A stretch of 64,000 bases of DNA, from positions 1 through 64,000 of the forward strand of contig FCNA01000124.1 in the NCBI GenBank assembly GCA_900018345.1. The letters are read 5' to 3'. The position numbers and the translations under genes were made by a program. Shown in pieces: positions 25,926-34,566 of this stretch; position 1 is the stretch's first letter; each line of letters starts with the position of its first letter. The DNA is from Clostridiales bacterium CHKCI006 (GTDB taxonomy: Bacteria > Bacillota_I > Bacilli_A > Erysipelotrichales > Coprobacillaceae). Under the pieces are notes generated by a model. It was given only the letters and a program-made list of their open reading frames with translations, searched no databases and had not been told where the DNA came from.

Positions 25926-26733
25926 TATTCATCCCCTCACTTTCATCGTCTAAAGGCAGCCACTCCAGCACTTTGAGAATATAAGTATCCCAGAAATCCC
26001 AATCATGTCCGCCCGGACCTTCCATAAAAGTCACTTCGGCGCCTTGCTGTTTCAGAAAATCGCGATAAGCCACATTCACTTGATAGAGGAAATCTTCCGT
26101 TCCGCAAGCCATAAAGATCTTAGGGAAATCCTGCGGATGACTGGCCAGGCGACGGGCGAGTGCTTCGTAATCCATCTCACTGCCTTTTAATTGGTCCAGA
26201 TCTCCAAATTGACTTTCATAATATGAACGCTGCGAAATAGGCGGCAGCTTGGGATCATTGACGGAATGAATGGCATCATCCAAAACAAGGGCGCTCGACA
26301 GCCCGGCAATATAGCCAAAGGTCTGATAATACTTCAGCCCATTGGTCAAGGCACCATAGCCTCCCATCGAAAGGCCGGCAATATACGTATCTTCACGCTT
26401 ATCTGAAAGCGGGAAAAGACGACGCGTCACCTCAACGAGCTCTTCACCAATAAAAGTTGAAAAATTATCCATGCTGTCTGGATGATCCACATAGAATTTG
26501 TTTTCACCTGACGGCATGATTACCGCAAGATTATGCTTTTCAGCCCAACGCTGGATGCGAGTTCCGGTCACCCAATCCGTATAATTTCCAAAGATACCGT
26601 GTAATAAATATAATGTCTTAAACGGTTTGTCCGATGTTTTTTCCACTCCGATCTTGTCCACTGGAATGATGGCATTGATCGTTACTGTTCGAAGTAATGA
26701 ACGAGATATAAAATTGACTTGTACTAATGCCAT
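25906..26733 (-). CDS. Esterase, EstA/esterase D family alpha/beta-hydrolase
   Basis: A 275-residue alpha/beta-hydrolase of the putative-esterase family that includes tributyrin esterase EstA and S-formylglutathione hydrolase. Visible features are YLLHGIFGNYTDWVTGT (oxyanion region), nucleophile GLSMGGYGA (Ser near 122), an acid near CGTEDFLY, and the catalytic His in GGHDWDFWD. No signal peptide, so cytoplasmic. Cotranscribed with the HAD phosphatase. Substrate unknown; short acyl esters are the common choice in the family. Confidence 0.88.
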   Translation of the reverse strand: MALVQVNFISRSLLRTVTINAIIPVDKIGVEKTSDKPFKTLYLLHGIFGNYTDWVTGTRIQRWAEKHNLAVIMPSGENKFYVDHPDSMDNFSTFIGEELVEVTRRLFPLSDKREDTYIAGLSMGGYGALTNGLKYYQTFGYIAGLSSALVLDDAIHSVNDPKLPPISQRSYYESQFGDLDQLKGSEMDYEALARRLASHPQDFPKIFMACGTEDFLYQVNVAYRDFLKQQGAEVTFMEGPGGHDWDFWDTYILKVLEWLPLDDESEGMNSGHVSV

Positions 26734-26870
26734 GATAAAACCTCCTTTCTTATATCATATCACAATCACCCACGCATAGAAAGTTTTTTAAAAGCGTTTT
26801 CAAAAATGATGGACTTTTTTTCACATAAGCATTAAAATAAATATATAGATAAAATAAGGGAGGAATTATA

Positions 26871-27470
26871 ATGAGTCATAGAATTATTACGATTTCCAGA
26901 GAATATGGTTCTGGCGGTCGTCTAATCGCTCAGAAAGTTGCGGAAGCCTTAAGTCTAGTTTATTATGATAATGAGATCATCGATATGGCAGCGGCCGAAA
27001 TGGGATATGACGTAGAAACCATTCGACGCGCTTCGGAAACCAAAAGTTCCGGTTTTCTTTACAATTTGACTTCAACGACTTTCGAATTACCATTAAATGA
27101 TAAGGTCTTTGGGATGCAGTCGAAGATCATTCGTCATTTGGCCTTAAATGACCCTTGTATCATCGTCAATGGATGCGGTGACTATATTCTGGAAGATTAT
27201 CCGGATGTCTTACGCGTCTTCATTCATGCCCCTCTGGCTTCGCGTGTTCGCCGCGTCGTGGAAGAATATAAGGAAGAACACGATGATCCAAAGAAAGCGG
27301 TTCAGAAACAGGACAAACGCCGTTCGAGTTACTATAACTACTACACCACCAATAAGTGGGGAAATCTGAAAAATTACGATTTAGTTATCAACAGCGATAT
27401 CGGTATTGATGTATGTACCAACATGATCGTGGAAATGTATCGCAATGCAGTGAAACGCTCAAATGATTAA
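26871..27470 (+). CDS. Cytidylate-kinase-like protein
   Basis: A 199-residue P-loop protein of the cytidylate kinase-like (AAA_26) family. It starts with ITISREYGSGGRLIAQKVAEAL, a variant P-loop, followed by VYYDNEIIDMAA, CIIVNGCGDYILE, LRVFIHAPLASRVRRV and the lid/basic segment DKRRSSYYNYYTTNKWGNLKNYDLVINS. True Cmk proteins are slightly longer and have a canonical GPAGSGKS loop, so the substrate may not be CMP. The ATG follows GGGAGGAATTATA. It is divergent from the esterase and convergent with the AI-2E family gene, sharing a terminator. Confidence 0.85.
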   Translation: MSHRIITISREYGSGGRLIAQKVAEALSLVYYDNEIIDMAAAEMGYDVETIRRASETKSSGFLYNLTSTTFELPLNDKVFGMQSKIIRHLALNDPCIIVNGCGDYILEDYPDVLRVFIHAPLASRVRRVVEEYKEEHDDPKKAVQKQDKRRSSYYNYYTTNKWGNLKNYDLVINSDIGIDVCTNMIVEMYRNAVKRSND

Positions 27471-27500
27471 AAAAGCGGGTGAGAAACATCACCCGTTTTC
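27471..27500. terminator. Bidirectional terminator
   Basis: CGGGTGA-GAAACA-TCACCCG flanked by A's and T's, between convergent genes. Confidence 0.85.
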
Positions 27501-28610
27501 TTTATGTAAAGCTTCTTTTTTCTGAATGCGTCGATGCACCGCCCGTTTACCCAACTCATATAAAATGGAAAAAATAGGTAATCCTAAAACCATTCCGATC
27601 AAGCCAAACATGCCCCCGCAAATCGTCACGGCAAATAAAACATAGATTGGCGGTAAACCAACAGAGTTGCCGACAACCTGTGGATAGATCAAATGAGACT
27701 CAAACTGCTGTAAGAGCGTACCGAAGATGACAAAAAAGATGGCCTGCATCGGACTGGAAAAGACCATCAAAATCGCACAGATGGCAGTTCCAATAATAGG
27801 CCCGAAGATAGGAATCACATTCGTACAACCAATCAAAACAGCATTGATCGTCGGATTAGGGAAACGAAAGATCAAACAGCCGATGTAACACAAGACACCG
27901 ATGATCAAGGCTTCCAGCAATTGTCCACTGACAAAGTTAGAAAAGGTGGTATAGATCAAATCCACCATCTCCCGCAGCGTGGTATTCACTTTTTTGGAGA
28001 ACAGCGCCTGACTCAATAAGCTGCACTGACGCAGCACCTTGGACTTGGCTAATAAAATGTAGATAGAAATGATCAGGCCTAAAACAATATTGGTAATTTC
28101 TGAGATGAAATTACGCACGACACCGATAGCATCCGGCAGTCTAGCCAGAATGTAATCGACCGCCTGGTTGACATAAACATTTAAGTTTTGAATCAGGGTC
28201 TCCTGAACATCACTTGAGATATTAAAATAGTCCATGATCTCACGAATCAATGATTCAGCACTCTCCATATCGGTTGGGAAGCGCATCACTAAGCTTTTGA
28301 TATTATCCACAATCTGAGGAGACACAATCAAAACGATGATCGTGATGGCCAAAAGAACACATAATAATGACAGAACGAGCGAAAAAACCTTTTTCCCGGG
28401 AAATTTCTTCAAAAAAAACTGCATTGGCAGATTCAATAGAAACGCAAAGACGACTCCCAGCAAAAGCGGCTGGATCACTCTGAAGAAGACCATGAGCACC
28501 CGCATGACCATATCCAGTTTCCATACCAGAAAAACAGCCAGCGCAATCATGCCCAGAATCATCAGCAGATCTTTGATCGTCATCTCGCGAAGTTTCACAT
28601 TCCAGTTCAT
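27489..28610 (-). CDS. AI-2E family transporter (PerM/TqsA-like)
   Basis: A 373-residue membrane protein with about eight hydrophobic segments. Two near the N-terminus (LLMILGMIALAVFLVWKLDM, VFAFLLNLPMQFFLKKF region) are followed by a cytoplasmic helical domain (about 95-160), and a C-terminal block contains VIGCTNVIPIFGPIIGT and QQFESHLIYPQVVGNSVGLPPI, signature stretches of the AI-2E exporter family. Members export autoinducer-2 or act as Na+/H+ antiporters; the substrate here cannot be told. Ends at a shared terminator. Confidence 0.9.
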   Translation of the reverse strand: MNWNVKLREMTIKDLLMILGMIALAVFLVWKLDMVMRVLMVFFRVIQPLLLGVVFAFLLNLPMQFFLKKFPGKKVFSLVLSLLCVLLAITIIVLIVSPQIVDNIKSLVMRFPTDMESAESLIREIMDYFNISSDVQETLIQNLNVYVNQAVDYILARLPDAIGVVRNFISEITNIVLGLIISIYILLAKSKVLRQCSLLSQALFSKKVNTTLREMVDLIYTTFSNFVSGQLLEALIIGVLCYIGCLIFRFPNPTINAVLIGCTNVIPIFGPIIGTAICAILMVFSSPMQAIFFVIFGTLLQQFESHLIYPQVVGNSVGLPPIYVLFAVTICGGMFGLIGMVLGLPIFSILYELGKRAVHRRIQKKEALHKENG

Positions 28611-28694
28611 ACTATCACCTTCTTCATTATTGTACTAGATTTACAGAGCAAAAGGTACCTTTTTGATAAAAAAATACGTTTTACTTAGATATTA

Positions 28695-28703
28695 TGTTAT
28701 AAT
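28695..28703 (+). promoter_or_regulatory. Extended -10 promoter of the MBL-fold gene
   Basis: TGTTATAAT (TG-n-TATAAT) lies 31 bases before the ATG; no good -35, consistent with an extended -10 promoter. Confidence 0.5.
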
Positions 28704-28733
28704 CGACGGTGAAACCAGAAGGAGGAAAAAAAC

Positions 28734-29561
28734 ATGCAAATCAAATATTTGGGAACCGCTGCTGCTGAAGCCATTCCGGCGCTCTTTTGTCATTGTGCTA
28801 TCTGTGAACAGGCACGTCAAAAAAAGGGCAAAGAGATCCGGGCGCGGACAAATGTGCTGATCGACGAGCTGATGATTGATTTTTCACCGGACGCTTTCTA
28901 TAATATGGTCCGCTATGATCTGGATTACGGGAAACTGGAGCATTTGTTGATAACGCATAGCCATGTCGACCATTTTGACGCTGCCGAACTGGTCATGCGC
29001 AACCCTGGTGTGTATAGCAATGGACTGGGTAACCGGGTGTTGCACCTTTACGGTAATGCCATGGTAGGCAAGGTTTTTAAAAAGATCAGTGAAATAGATA
29101 ATCAAGGGCAGGCCATTGCCGGCATACAGTTTCATGAATTAACCTATGGCGTGCCTGTTCGCTGTGGCAGCTTTACAGTGACTGCTTTAAAAGCCAACCA
29201 TAAACCCGATGAAGATGCCATGATCTATCTGCTTGAAAAAGAAGGCAAACATGTCCTCTATGCCCATGATACCGGTGAGCTCGATCCTTCCGTCTATGCA
29301 TATCTGAAGCAGCAGCACATTACGTTGGATTTTGTGAGTCTGGATTGTACCTGCGGCAAATTAAATTGTCGGGACGGGCATATGGGATTTGAAAACATGT
29401 TGAAGGTGCGTGACCGACTCAAGCCTTATTTCAAAACTAACACCACCGTGGCTGTCAGCCACTTTTCTCATAACGGTAAGCTCAGCCATAGTGAGCTCGA
29501 AAGCATATGTCAAAAGCATGGGATCGCACCGACCTATGATGGCATCGTCTTTGCGATCTAA
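28734..29561 (+). CDS. MBL-fold metallo-hydrolase, PhnP-like
   Basis: A 275-residue beta-lactamase-fold hydrolase. The metal motif LITHSHVDHFDAAEL (H-x-H-x-D-H), a third His in ALKANHKPDE, YAHDTGELD and AVSHFSHNG complete the dinuclear metal site. It begins like PhnP (YLGTAAAEAIPALFCHCAICEQA), where a Cys-rich N-terminus precedes the fold. PhnP-type enzymes cleave cyclic phosphodiesters such as phosphoribosyl 1,2-cyclic phosphate. No C-P lyase genes are nearby, so the substrate is open. The ATG follows AGAAGGAGGAAA. Monocistronic, with a terminator downstream. Confidence 0.85.
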   Translation: MQIKYLGTAAAEAIPALFCHCAICEQARQKKGKEIRARTNVLIDELMIDFSPDAFYNMVRYDLDYGKLEHLLITHSHVDHFDAAELVMRNPGVYSNGLGNRVLHLYGNAMVGKVFKKISEIDNQGQAIAGIQFHELTYGVPVRCGSFTVTALKANHKPDEDAMIYLLEKEGKHVLYAHDTGELDPSVYAYLKQQHITLDFVSLDCTCGKLNCRDGHMGFENMLKVRDRLKPYFKTNTTVAVSHFSHNGKLSHSELESICQKHGIAPTYDGIVFAI

Positions 29562-29568
29562 GCAAAAC

Positions 29569-29600
29569 AAACCAGCAAGGCGAAATCATGCTGGTTTCTT
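29569..29600 (+). terminator. Terminator of the MBL-fold gene
   Basis: AAACCAGCA ... TGCTGGTTT with an 11-base loop, followed by CTTTTC. Confidence 0.8.
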
Positions 29601-29747
29601 TTCGTTGCTAAATCCGCTCATGAATGCCGTGCTTGTTTCTATACCAAAAGAGAATGCTAGTTGCCAAGAATATTTTTAGTTTTTGAAAAAACATCAAGCC
29701 AATCATTAGCCAGCACTATAATAAAGAAAACAAAGGAGTTGAGTGTT

Positions 29748-30704
29748 ATGCATATTTTATCTTTATTTGAAATGGATGCGGTGCATCAGCAGGCGCTAGA
29801 AGCCCTGGCACCTCAGGCGCAGTGGCGCTATACAACATCTGATCGTCTAGAAGAGCCAGATCTTGACTGGGCCGATATCATCTTAGGAAATCCGCCTGTC
29901 TCCCTCTTACATGGACAGGAAAATTTAAAACTTATCTGCCTCAATTCAGCGGGAAGCGATGCTTATGTCAAACAGGGACGGCTGCACCCCAAGACTCTGC
30001 TGACGAATGCTTCCGGTGCCTATGGACAGGCGATCGCCGAATACGTCCTCAGCTATATCCTCTATTTTTATAAGAATCTGCATCTTTACACCGCCAATCA
30101 GCGCCAGCATCGCTGGCAGTATGAAGGCCGGATCGAAAGCCTGCAAGGCAAAAAAGTGCTGATTGTAGGGGCCGGGGATATTGGTTCACATGTCGCTAAA
30201 CTGTTAGCGCCATTAGGAACGATCAACCTTGGGATCAGAAGAACGGCCCGTCCGCTGCCTGCTTATTTTCAGTCTTCCCATACGCTATCCGAGCTTGATG
30301 AACTTTTGCCTGACGCTGATATCGTTGTGCTGTCCTTACCGCAATCCGACAAGACACAGCATCTTTTCGATATGAAACGTTTGAAAGAAATGAAAAAAGA
30401 CGCCATACTGATCAATGTCGGTCGAGGCAGTGCCATCGTCACCGAAGATCTCTATGCCGTCATGAAAGAAGGGCATCTCAAGGCCGCCGCTTTGGATGTC
30501 GTTGATCCTGAGCCGCTCCCTCAAAATGACCCCTTATGGAATCTGGATAATCTCCTGCTGACACCGCACTGCACGGGCGGCTACAGCCTCGCACAGACTT
30601 ATGAAAAAGTCTATCAGATCATTTATCAGAACTTGAAAGCTTACCTGGCCGCTGAACCTTTAACGAATCTTGTCGATCCGCAAACCGGTTATCGGCAGGG
30701 CTAA
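29748..30704 (+). CDS. D-isomer-specific 2-hydroxyacid dehydrogenase
   Basis: A 318-residue NAD(P)-dependent dehydrogenase. The nucleotide-binding motif is VLIVGAGDIGSHVA, with an NADP-like basic pair at GIRRTARP; the catalytic Arg is in LINVGRGSAIV, the Glu in DVVDPEPLP and the His in LLTPHCTGG. N-terminal HILSLFEMD and IYENL-type C-terminal helices match the family. The frame is open from 29661, but the ATG at 29748 follows AAAGGAGTTGAG. TATAAT at 29717-29722 is a likely -10. It ends convergently with, and overlaps by 4 bases, the lipase-like gene. Substrate (glyoxylate, phosphoglycerate or other 2-oxoacid) is not determined. Confidence 0.9.
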   Translation: MHILSLFEMDAVHQQALEALAPQAQWRYTTSDRLEEPDLDWADIILGNPPVSLLHGQENLKLICLNSAGSDAYVKQGRLHPKTLLTNASGAYGQAIAEYVLSYILYFYKNLHLYTANQRQHRWQYEGRIESLQGKKVLIVGAGDIGSHVAKLLAPLGTINLGIRRTARPLPAYFQSSHTLSELDELLPDADIVVLSLPQSDKTQHLFDMKRLKEMKKDAILINVGRGSAIVTEDLYAVMKEGHLKAAALDVVDPEPLPQNDPLWNLDNLLLTPHCTGGYSLAQTYEKVYQIIYQNLKAYLAAEPLTNLVDPQTGYRQG

Positions 30705-31861
30705 GCCTTCGCTTTCTTCGATTCATCCCACATGATCTGCAAAGCCTGAACTAAATTTTTACGCACAGCCGGCGAAAGCTGGCTGATTTCTTTTAAGGCA
30801 GCCAGATAATGTTTGAACGAAAGCCGTGATAACTCACTGAATGTCTTCAGACCAAGATCATCAAAAAGCTTAAACAGCGCCTCAATGAAGGCCTCTTTTT
30901 CAGCTAACTCGAGATTTTCCAAAAAAGCATAGACTTTGATGGCAAAAGCGACGCTCTCATCCGACAGCTCATCACTGGCAAAACCAAAGGGGCTGACCTC
31001 CCAGCAATATAGAGAATGCTGGCTCATCCCTCTCGCAAAACTATGCACGACCTCATAGGGTTCCTCATGTCCTAAGACGATCCCAAAAAAGGCGTAATGG
31101 GGTACATAGCTGCGTATCCGTCCGAGCATGGTTCGATAAGCGGATTCCTTTAAAATGTCTTCCTGAAAACCAGGACCGTCATAACTATAAACCTGAACAA
31201 TTTGCTTCTGATGATCAGCGGCATAAATCGCTGCGTACATCGCCAGGTTTCCCCCTTTCGAATGCCCGCAAAGACGAACGGGGCGTCCCTGACGCATGGA
31301 TGCGTAGGCTTTAAGGCGCGCATAGCGATGCATGCCTAACAGCGGATTCGCTAAACAGCTTGAAAGGCTGACAGGCGGCATCGTGTTTAAGACTTCCTCT
31401 AAGTATTGTAAAGCTGAGGCCTGACTAGGCACTTCGCGATACAAAAGCATTTGAAAATCCTCATGCCAGCCAAGCAACGTATCATCCGTGCCACGGTAAG
31501 CCAGCACCAGCGACTCATCCTCCAAAACAAAAGTCACAGCGGCAAACTGTTTGATCAGTTCCGAATCCGAATCATTGCGATAGAAGCATAAGCGCAGCTT
31601 GCCATAGCGTTTAGACGGACCGGCCAGCCTTAACAGCTCGGCTCCCTGGCTATCCAGACTAGAGGTCATCACTCGCCCTCTTTCCTGATAAAGTTGAGCG
31701 ACTCTTTCCAGACTGATCATTTCTGCTCCTCGATCCACCAGGCCATCCAAAGGTAAATAGGCCAAAGCCGCCAAGACGAGATAGTCCACTTCCTGATAAG
31801 GAAAATGCTGCATATCCAGATCCTGGCGCCAGTAAACATAATCATATAAGGTTGCTTCCAT
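30701..31861 (-). CDS. Mbeg1-like lipase-fold protein (DUF2974)
   Basis: A 386-residue predicted alpha/beta-hydrolase. It carries VTFVLEDESLVLAYRGTDDTLLGWHEDF (the oxyanion-strand region of class 3 lipases) and the nucleophile elbow CGHSKGGNLAMYAA (Ser in G-H-S-K-G), followed by VYSYDGPGF. This is the DUF2974/Mbeg1-like family common in gut Firmicutes. No signal peptide. The ATG at 31861 follows GAGGTGATCAGG; the open frame from 31879 begins inside that site. Substrate unknown. Confidence 0.85.
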   Translation of the reverse strand: MEATLYDYVYWRQDLDMQHFPYQEVDYLVLAALAYLPLDGLVDRGAEMISLERVAQLYQERGRVMTSSLDSQGAELLRLAGPSKRYGKLRLCFYRNDSDSELIKQFAAVTFVLEDESLVLAYRGTDDTLLGWHEDFQMLLYREVPSQASALQYLEEVLNTMPPVSLSSCLANPLLGMHRYARLKAYASMRQGRPVRLCGHSKGGNLAMYAAIYAADHQKQIVQVYSYDGPGFQEDILKESAYRTMLGRIRSYVPHYAFFGIVLGHEEPYEVVHSFARGMSQHSLYCWEVSPFGFASDELSDESVAFAIKVYAFLENLELAEKEAFIEALFKLFDDLGLKTFSELSRLSFKHYLAALKEISQLSPAVRKNLVQALQIMWDESKKAKA

Positions 31862-31933
31862 CCTGATCACCTCAATCACTGTTCATCTTACCTCAGTCAG
31901 GAGAGCTTGTCAAATGATGCGCGAATAAAAAAA

Positions 31934-31957
31934 CATCCGGATCATCTGATCCGGATG
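31934..31957 (-). terminator. Terminator of parA-parB
   Basis: CATCCGGATCA-TC-TGATCCGGATG with an A-run giving T's on the - strand. Confidence 0.88.
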
Positions 31958-31959
31958 AG

Positions 31960-32832
31960 TTATTCTTCAATCACACCCATGATCTCTAAAATACGGTTGA
32001 GATCATCCTGATTGGTATATTTAATAATGATCTTGTTGTCTTCGACCTTGGTCTTGGCGCGATATTTACGCCGAATCAGTCCTTCGACATAAGTATAATG
32101 CGGATCCTTAGGCGGTTTCGGTTTATTCTTCTTTTGAACCTGCAACTGGATTCCTTTGACCAGATTCTCCACATCACGTACGCTGAGCTGCTCCTCAATG
32201 GCACGGTTGGCCAGCTTTAAGGCCTGCTCCTCGGACAGCGTGATCAGCGGGCGCACATGCCCCATACTGAGCTTGCCAGCCAAAACGGCATTCTGAATCT
32301 TCTCAGGAAGATTTAATAAACGCAGCGTATTGGCCACATGCGTACGCGATTTGCCGATCCTTCCGGCCAGCTGTTCCTGTGTTAAGGACAGTTCATCCAT
32401 CATATGTTTATAGGCTTGCGCTTCTTCGATAGCATTCAGATCCTCGCGCTGAATGTTTTCTAAAAGCGCAATTTCGAGCATCTGCGCATCCGTAAAATCG
32501 ACAAAAATCGCTGGAATCGTCTTCAGACCGGCCAGCTTACTGGCTCTGACACGACGCTCACCGGCAACGATCTCATACCCCTGAACTGAGGATTTCTTTA
32601 AGATGACGGGCTGAAAGACCCCGTGCTGAGCAATCGAAGCCGCCAGTTCAGAGAGTTTCTCGTCATCAAAGACACGGCGAGGCTGATGCGGATTCGGACG
32701 AATTTCATCCAGGTTCACTTCCGTTGCGTTTTGTTTGGTCGAATTATTTTCAATATCGTCCAGAACCGTCTGCAGATCGCCGCCAAACAGTTCATTTAAA
32801 CCTTTACTTAAACGTTTTTTACTCGTGCTCAT
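31960..32832 (-). CDS. parB: Chromosome partitioning protein ParB/Spo0J
   Basis: A 290-residue CTPase/DNA clamp. The N-terminal ParA-stimulating segment (KKRLSKGLNELFGGD), the ParB/sulfiredoxin fold with IRPNPHQPRRVFDDEKL and the CTP-binding GYEIVAGERRVRASKLAG, the helix-turn-helix (LTQEQLAGRIGKSRTHVANTLRLL) and a C-terminal dimerisation domain are all present. It binds parS and drives origin segregation with ParA. Its start overlaps the parA stop by 14 bases. No parS consensus was found in the window, so proximity to oriC is only suggested by the gene pair. Confidence 0.93.
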   Translation of the reverse strand: MSTSKKRLSKGLNELFGGDLQTVLDDIENNSTKQNATEVNLDEIRPNPHQPRRVFDDEKLSELAASIAQHGVFQPVILKKSSVQGYEIVAGERRVRASKLAGLKTIPAIFVDFTDAQMLEIALLENIQREDLNAIEEAQAYKHMMDELSLTQEQLAGRIGKSRTHVANTLRLLNLPEKIQNAVLAGKLSMGHVRPLITLSEEQALKLANRAIEEQLSVRDVENLVKGIQLQVQKKNKPKPPKDPHYTYVEGLIRRKYRAKTKVEDNKIIIKYTNQDDLNRILEIMGVIEE

Positions 32833-33592
32833 TACGGTAAATCACTTCCTTCGCTAATTGGGCATAGGCCTTTGCCCCTTCTGAACGATTATCATAATCA
32901 AAAATCGATAGACCGGCGGATGGCGCCTCACTCAATTTGATATTGCGTGGAATGAAGGTCCGGTAGACCTTCTCCTTAAAATACTTCCGTACTTCCTGAG
33001 AGACTTCTACCCCCAGATTCGTTCTTTGATCCAGCATGGTCAGCAGCACACCCTCGATGGAGAGATTCGGATTAAAGACACGCTGGGTCAAACGAATCGT
33101 ACTCAGTAACTGAGTGAGTCCCTCCAGGGCATAATACTCACATTGTACCGGGATAATCACCGTATCACTGGCCGTCAGGGCATTGGTATTCAAGAGGCCC
33201 AGTGACGGCGGACAATCAATAATAATATAATCATACTGGTCACGAACTGGATCGAGCTGCTCTTTCAGACGCCTTTCCCGCCCATTACGTACTTCGGCAA
33301 GTTCCAGATCAGCCCCGGCCAGATCAATAGAAGAAGGAACGACATCTAAATGATCGATACTGCTTTTGAGAATGACCGTCTCAATCGGATCCTGGTTAAC
33401 GATCACATCATAGACCGTCGCCTGAAGATTCAAACGGTTCACACCGATCCCCTGTGTTGCGTTTGCCTGCGGATCAATATCAATCAACAGCACCCGGCGA
33501 TCAAGATATGCCAAGGCAGCCGCCAAATTGACACTGGTCGTCGTCTTGCCAACGCCTCCTTTTTGATTTGTAACTGATATCACTTTTCCCAT
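32819..33592 (-). CDS. parA: Chromosome partitioning ATPase ParA/Soj
   Basis: A 257-residue ParA ATPase with deviant Walker A (TNQKGGVGKTTTSVNLAAAL), Walker A' LLIDIDPQANATQGIG, Walker B IIIDCPPSLGLLNTNAL, and the DNA-binding C-terminal basic region PRNIKLSEAPSAGLSIFDYD. Length and motifs match Soj. It is preceded at 19 bases by a HAD phosphatase gene that may share the transcript, and is coupled to parB. Confidence 0.95.
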   Translation of the reverse strand: MGKVISVTNQKGGVGKTTTSVNLAAALAYLDRRVLLIDIDPQANATQGIGVNRLNLQATVYDVIVNQDPIETVILKSSIDHLDVVPSSIDLAGADLELAEVRNGRERRLKEQLDPVRDQYDYIIIDCPPSLGLLNTNALTASDTVIIPVQCEYYALEGLTQLLSTIRLTQRVFNPNLSIEGVLLTMLDQRTNLGVEVSQEVRKYFKEKVYRTFIPRNIKLSEAPSAGLSIFDYDNRSEGAKAYAQLAKEVIYRNEHE

Positions 33593-33611
33593 TCCTATCC
33601 TTCTTTCTATC

Positions 33612-34433
33612 CTATTCTAACCAATGTTGTTTTAAATAAAGGGCCACCCCATCTTCATCATGATGACCGATGATTCCAGTTGCCTGCTGTTTCAAAAGGT
33701 CATGCGCATTGGACAATGCATAGCCCTCATCACTGGCCGCAAATAAACTCAGATCATTCAAAGAGTCCCCAAAACTGACGACCCGCTCAAACCCGTATCG
33801 ATCTTTTAAATAACATACGCCATTTTGTTTACTGGCACTTTTCGGCATGATCTCCAGCCAGTATTCCCCTGGACGATCGATCTCTTCACTGAAAACAACC
33901 TGAATCTGTTTTTCATCTTTAAAGCGCCTATATAAAGGAGAAAGCGCTGCCTGCGTCCCCATCATGGTCAGATAGAAGATCCGGCCATGATATAATTCAT
34001 CAAAGGAAGCAACCTGAAAAAAGCGGGTATCCCCCTGACGGCTGGCCAGATAAGCCGCAATAGGCGCAGTCGTTGTCTGCCAGCTGACCTGTTCTTTGTG
34101 ATCGACGACCCGATAAACTAGAGGAGAGATCCCACTTTCACGTATCCAGTCCAAATAACGTCGCGCTTCTTCCTGTTCAAAGAATTCCCAATGCAAGGCC
34201 ACCTTATCCTCTGTGTCATAAATCAAAGCCCCATTATATAAGATCACAGGATAAGCCAAGTTGAGTGGTTCCAGCATTTTCTGACAGGAATGATAAGAAC
34301 GCGCTGTTGCAATGGTGAAGGCCATGCCATCATCGATCAGTTCATTGAGTATTTGGATTGAGCGACAAGAAATAACTTTATTCTTATTCAGAAGTGTACC
34401 ATCCAGATCACTGACATATAAAGTTTTTCCCAT
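33612..34433 (-). CDS. Cof-type HAD phosphatase
   Basis: A 273-residue HAD-IIB (Cof) phosphatase. Motif I is YVSDLDGTLLNKNKVI, motif II FTIATARSYHS, and the late motif SFGDSLNDLSLFAASDEGYALSNA holds the Mg2+ Asps; a C2 cap occupies about 85-195. Members hydrolyse sugar phosphates or flavin and pyridoxal phosphates. It sits upstream of parA-parB in the same direction with a 19-base gap. Its substrate cannot be assigned. Confidence 0.88.
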   Translation of the reverse strand: MGKTLYVSDLDGTLLNKNKVISCRSIQILNELIDDGMAFTIATARSYHSCQKMLEPLNLAYPVILYNGALIYDTEDKVALHWEFFEQEEARRYLDWIRESGISPLVYRVVDHKEQVSWQTTTAPIAAYLASRQGDTRFFQVASFDELYHGRIFYLTMMGTQAALSPLYRRFKDEKQIQVVFSEEIDRPGEYWLEIMPKSASKQNGVCYLKDRYGFERVVSFGDSLNDLSLFAASDEGYALSNAHDLLKQQATGIIGHHDEDGVALYLKQHWLE

Positions 34434-34527
34434 CCCTGTTCGCTCCTTTTCCTTAGCATATTTTCATTATATCAGATATTTTTAAGATGTGTAGAGGAAA
34501 GCCGCGCTTTCATTTTATTTTTTCAGG

Positions 34528-34566
34528 CAAAAAAGAGTCCAGCTTAGAGGCTCTGACTCCTTTTAC
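34528..34566 (-). terminator. Terminator of the membrane methyltransferase-like gene
   Basis: AAAAGAGTC and GACTCCTTTT form a stem with one bulge, enclosing the TAA stop of the gene. Confidence 0.55.
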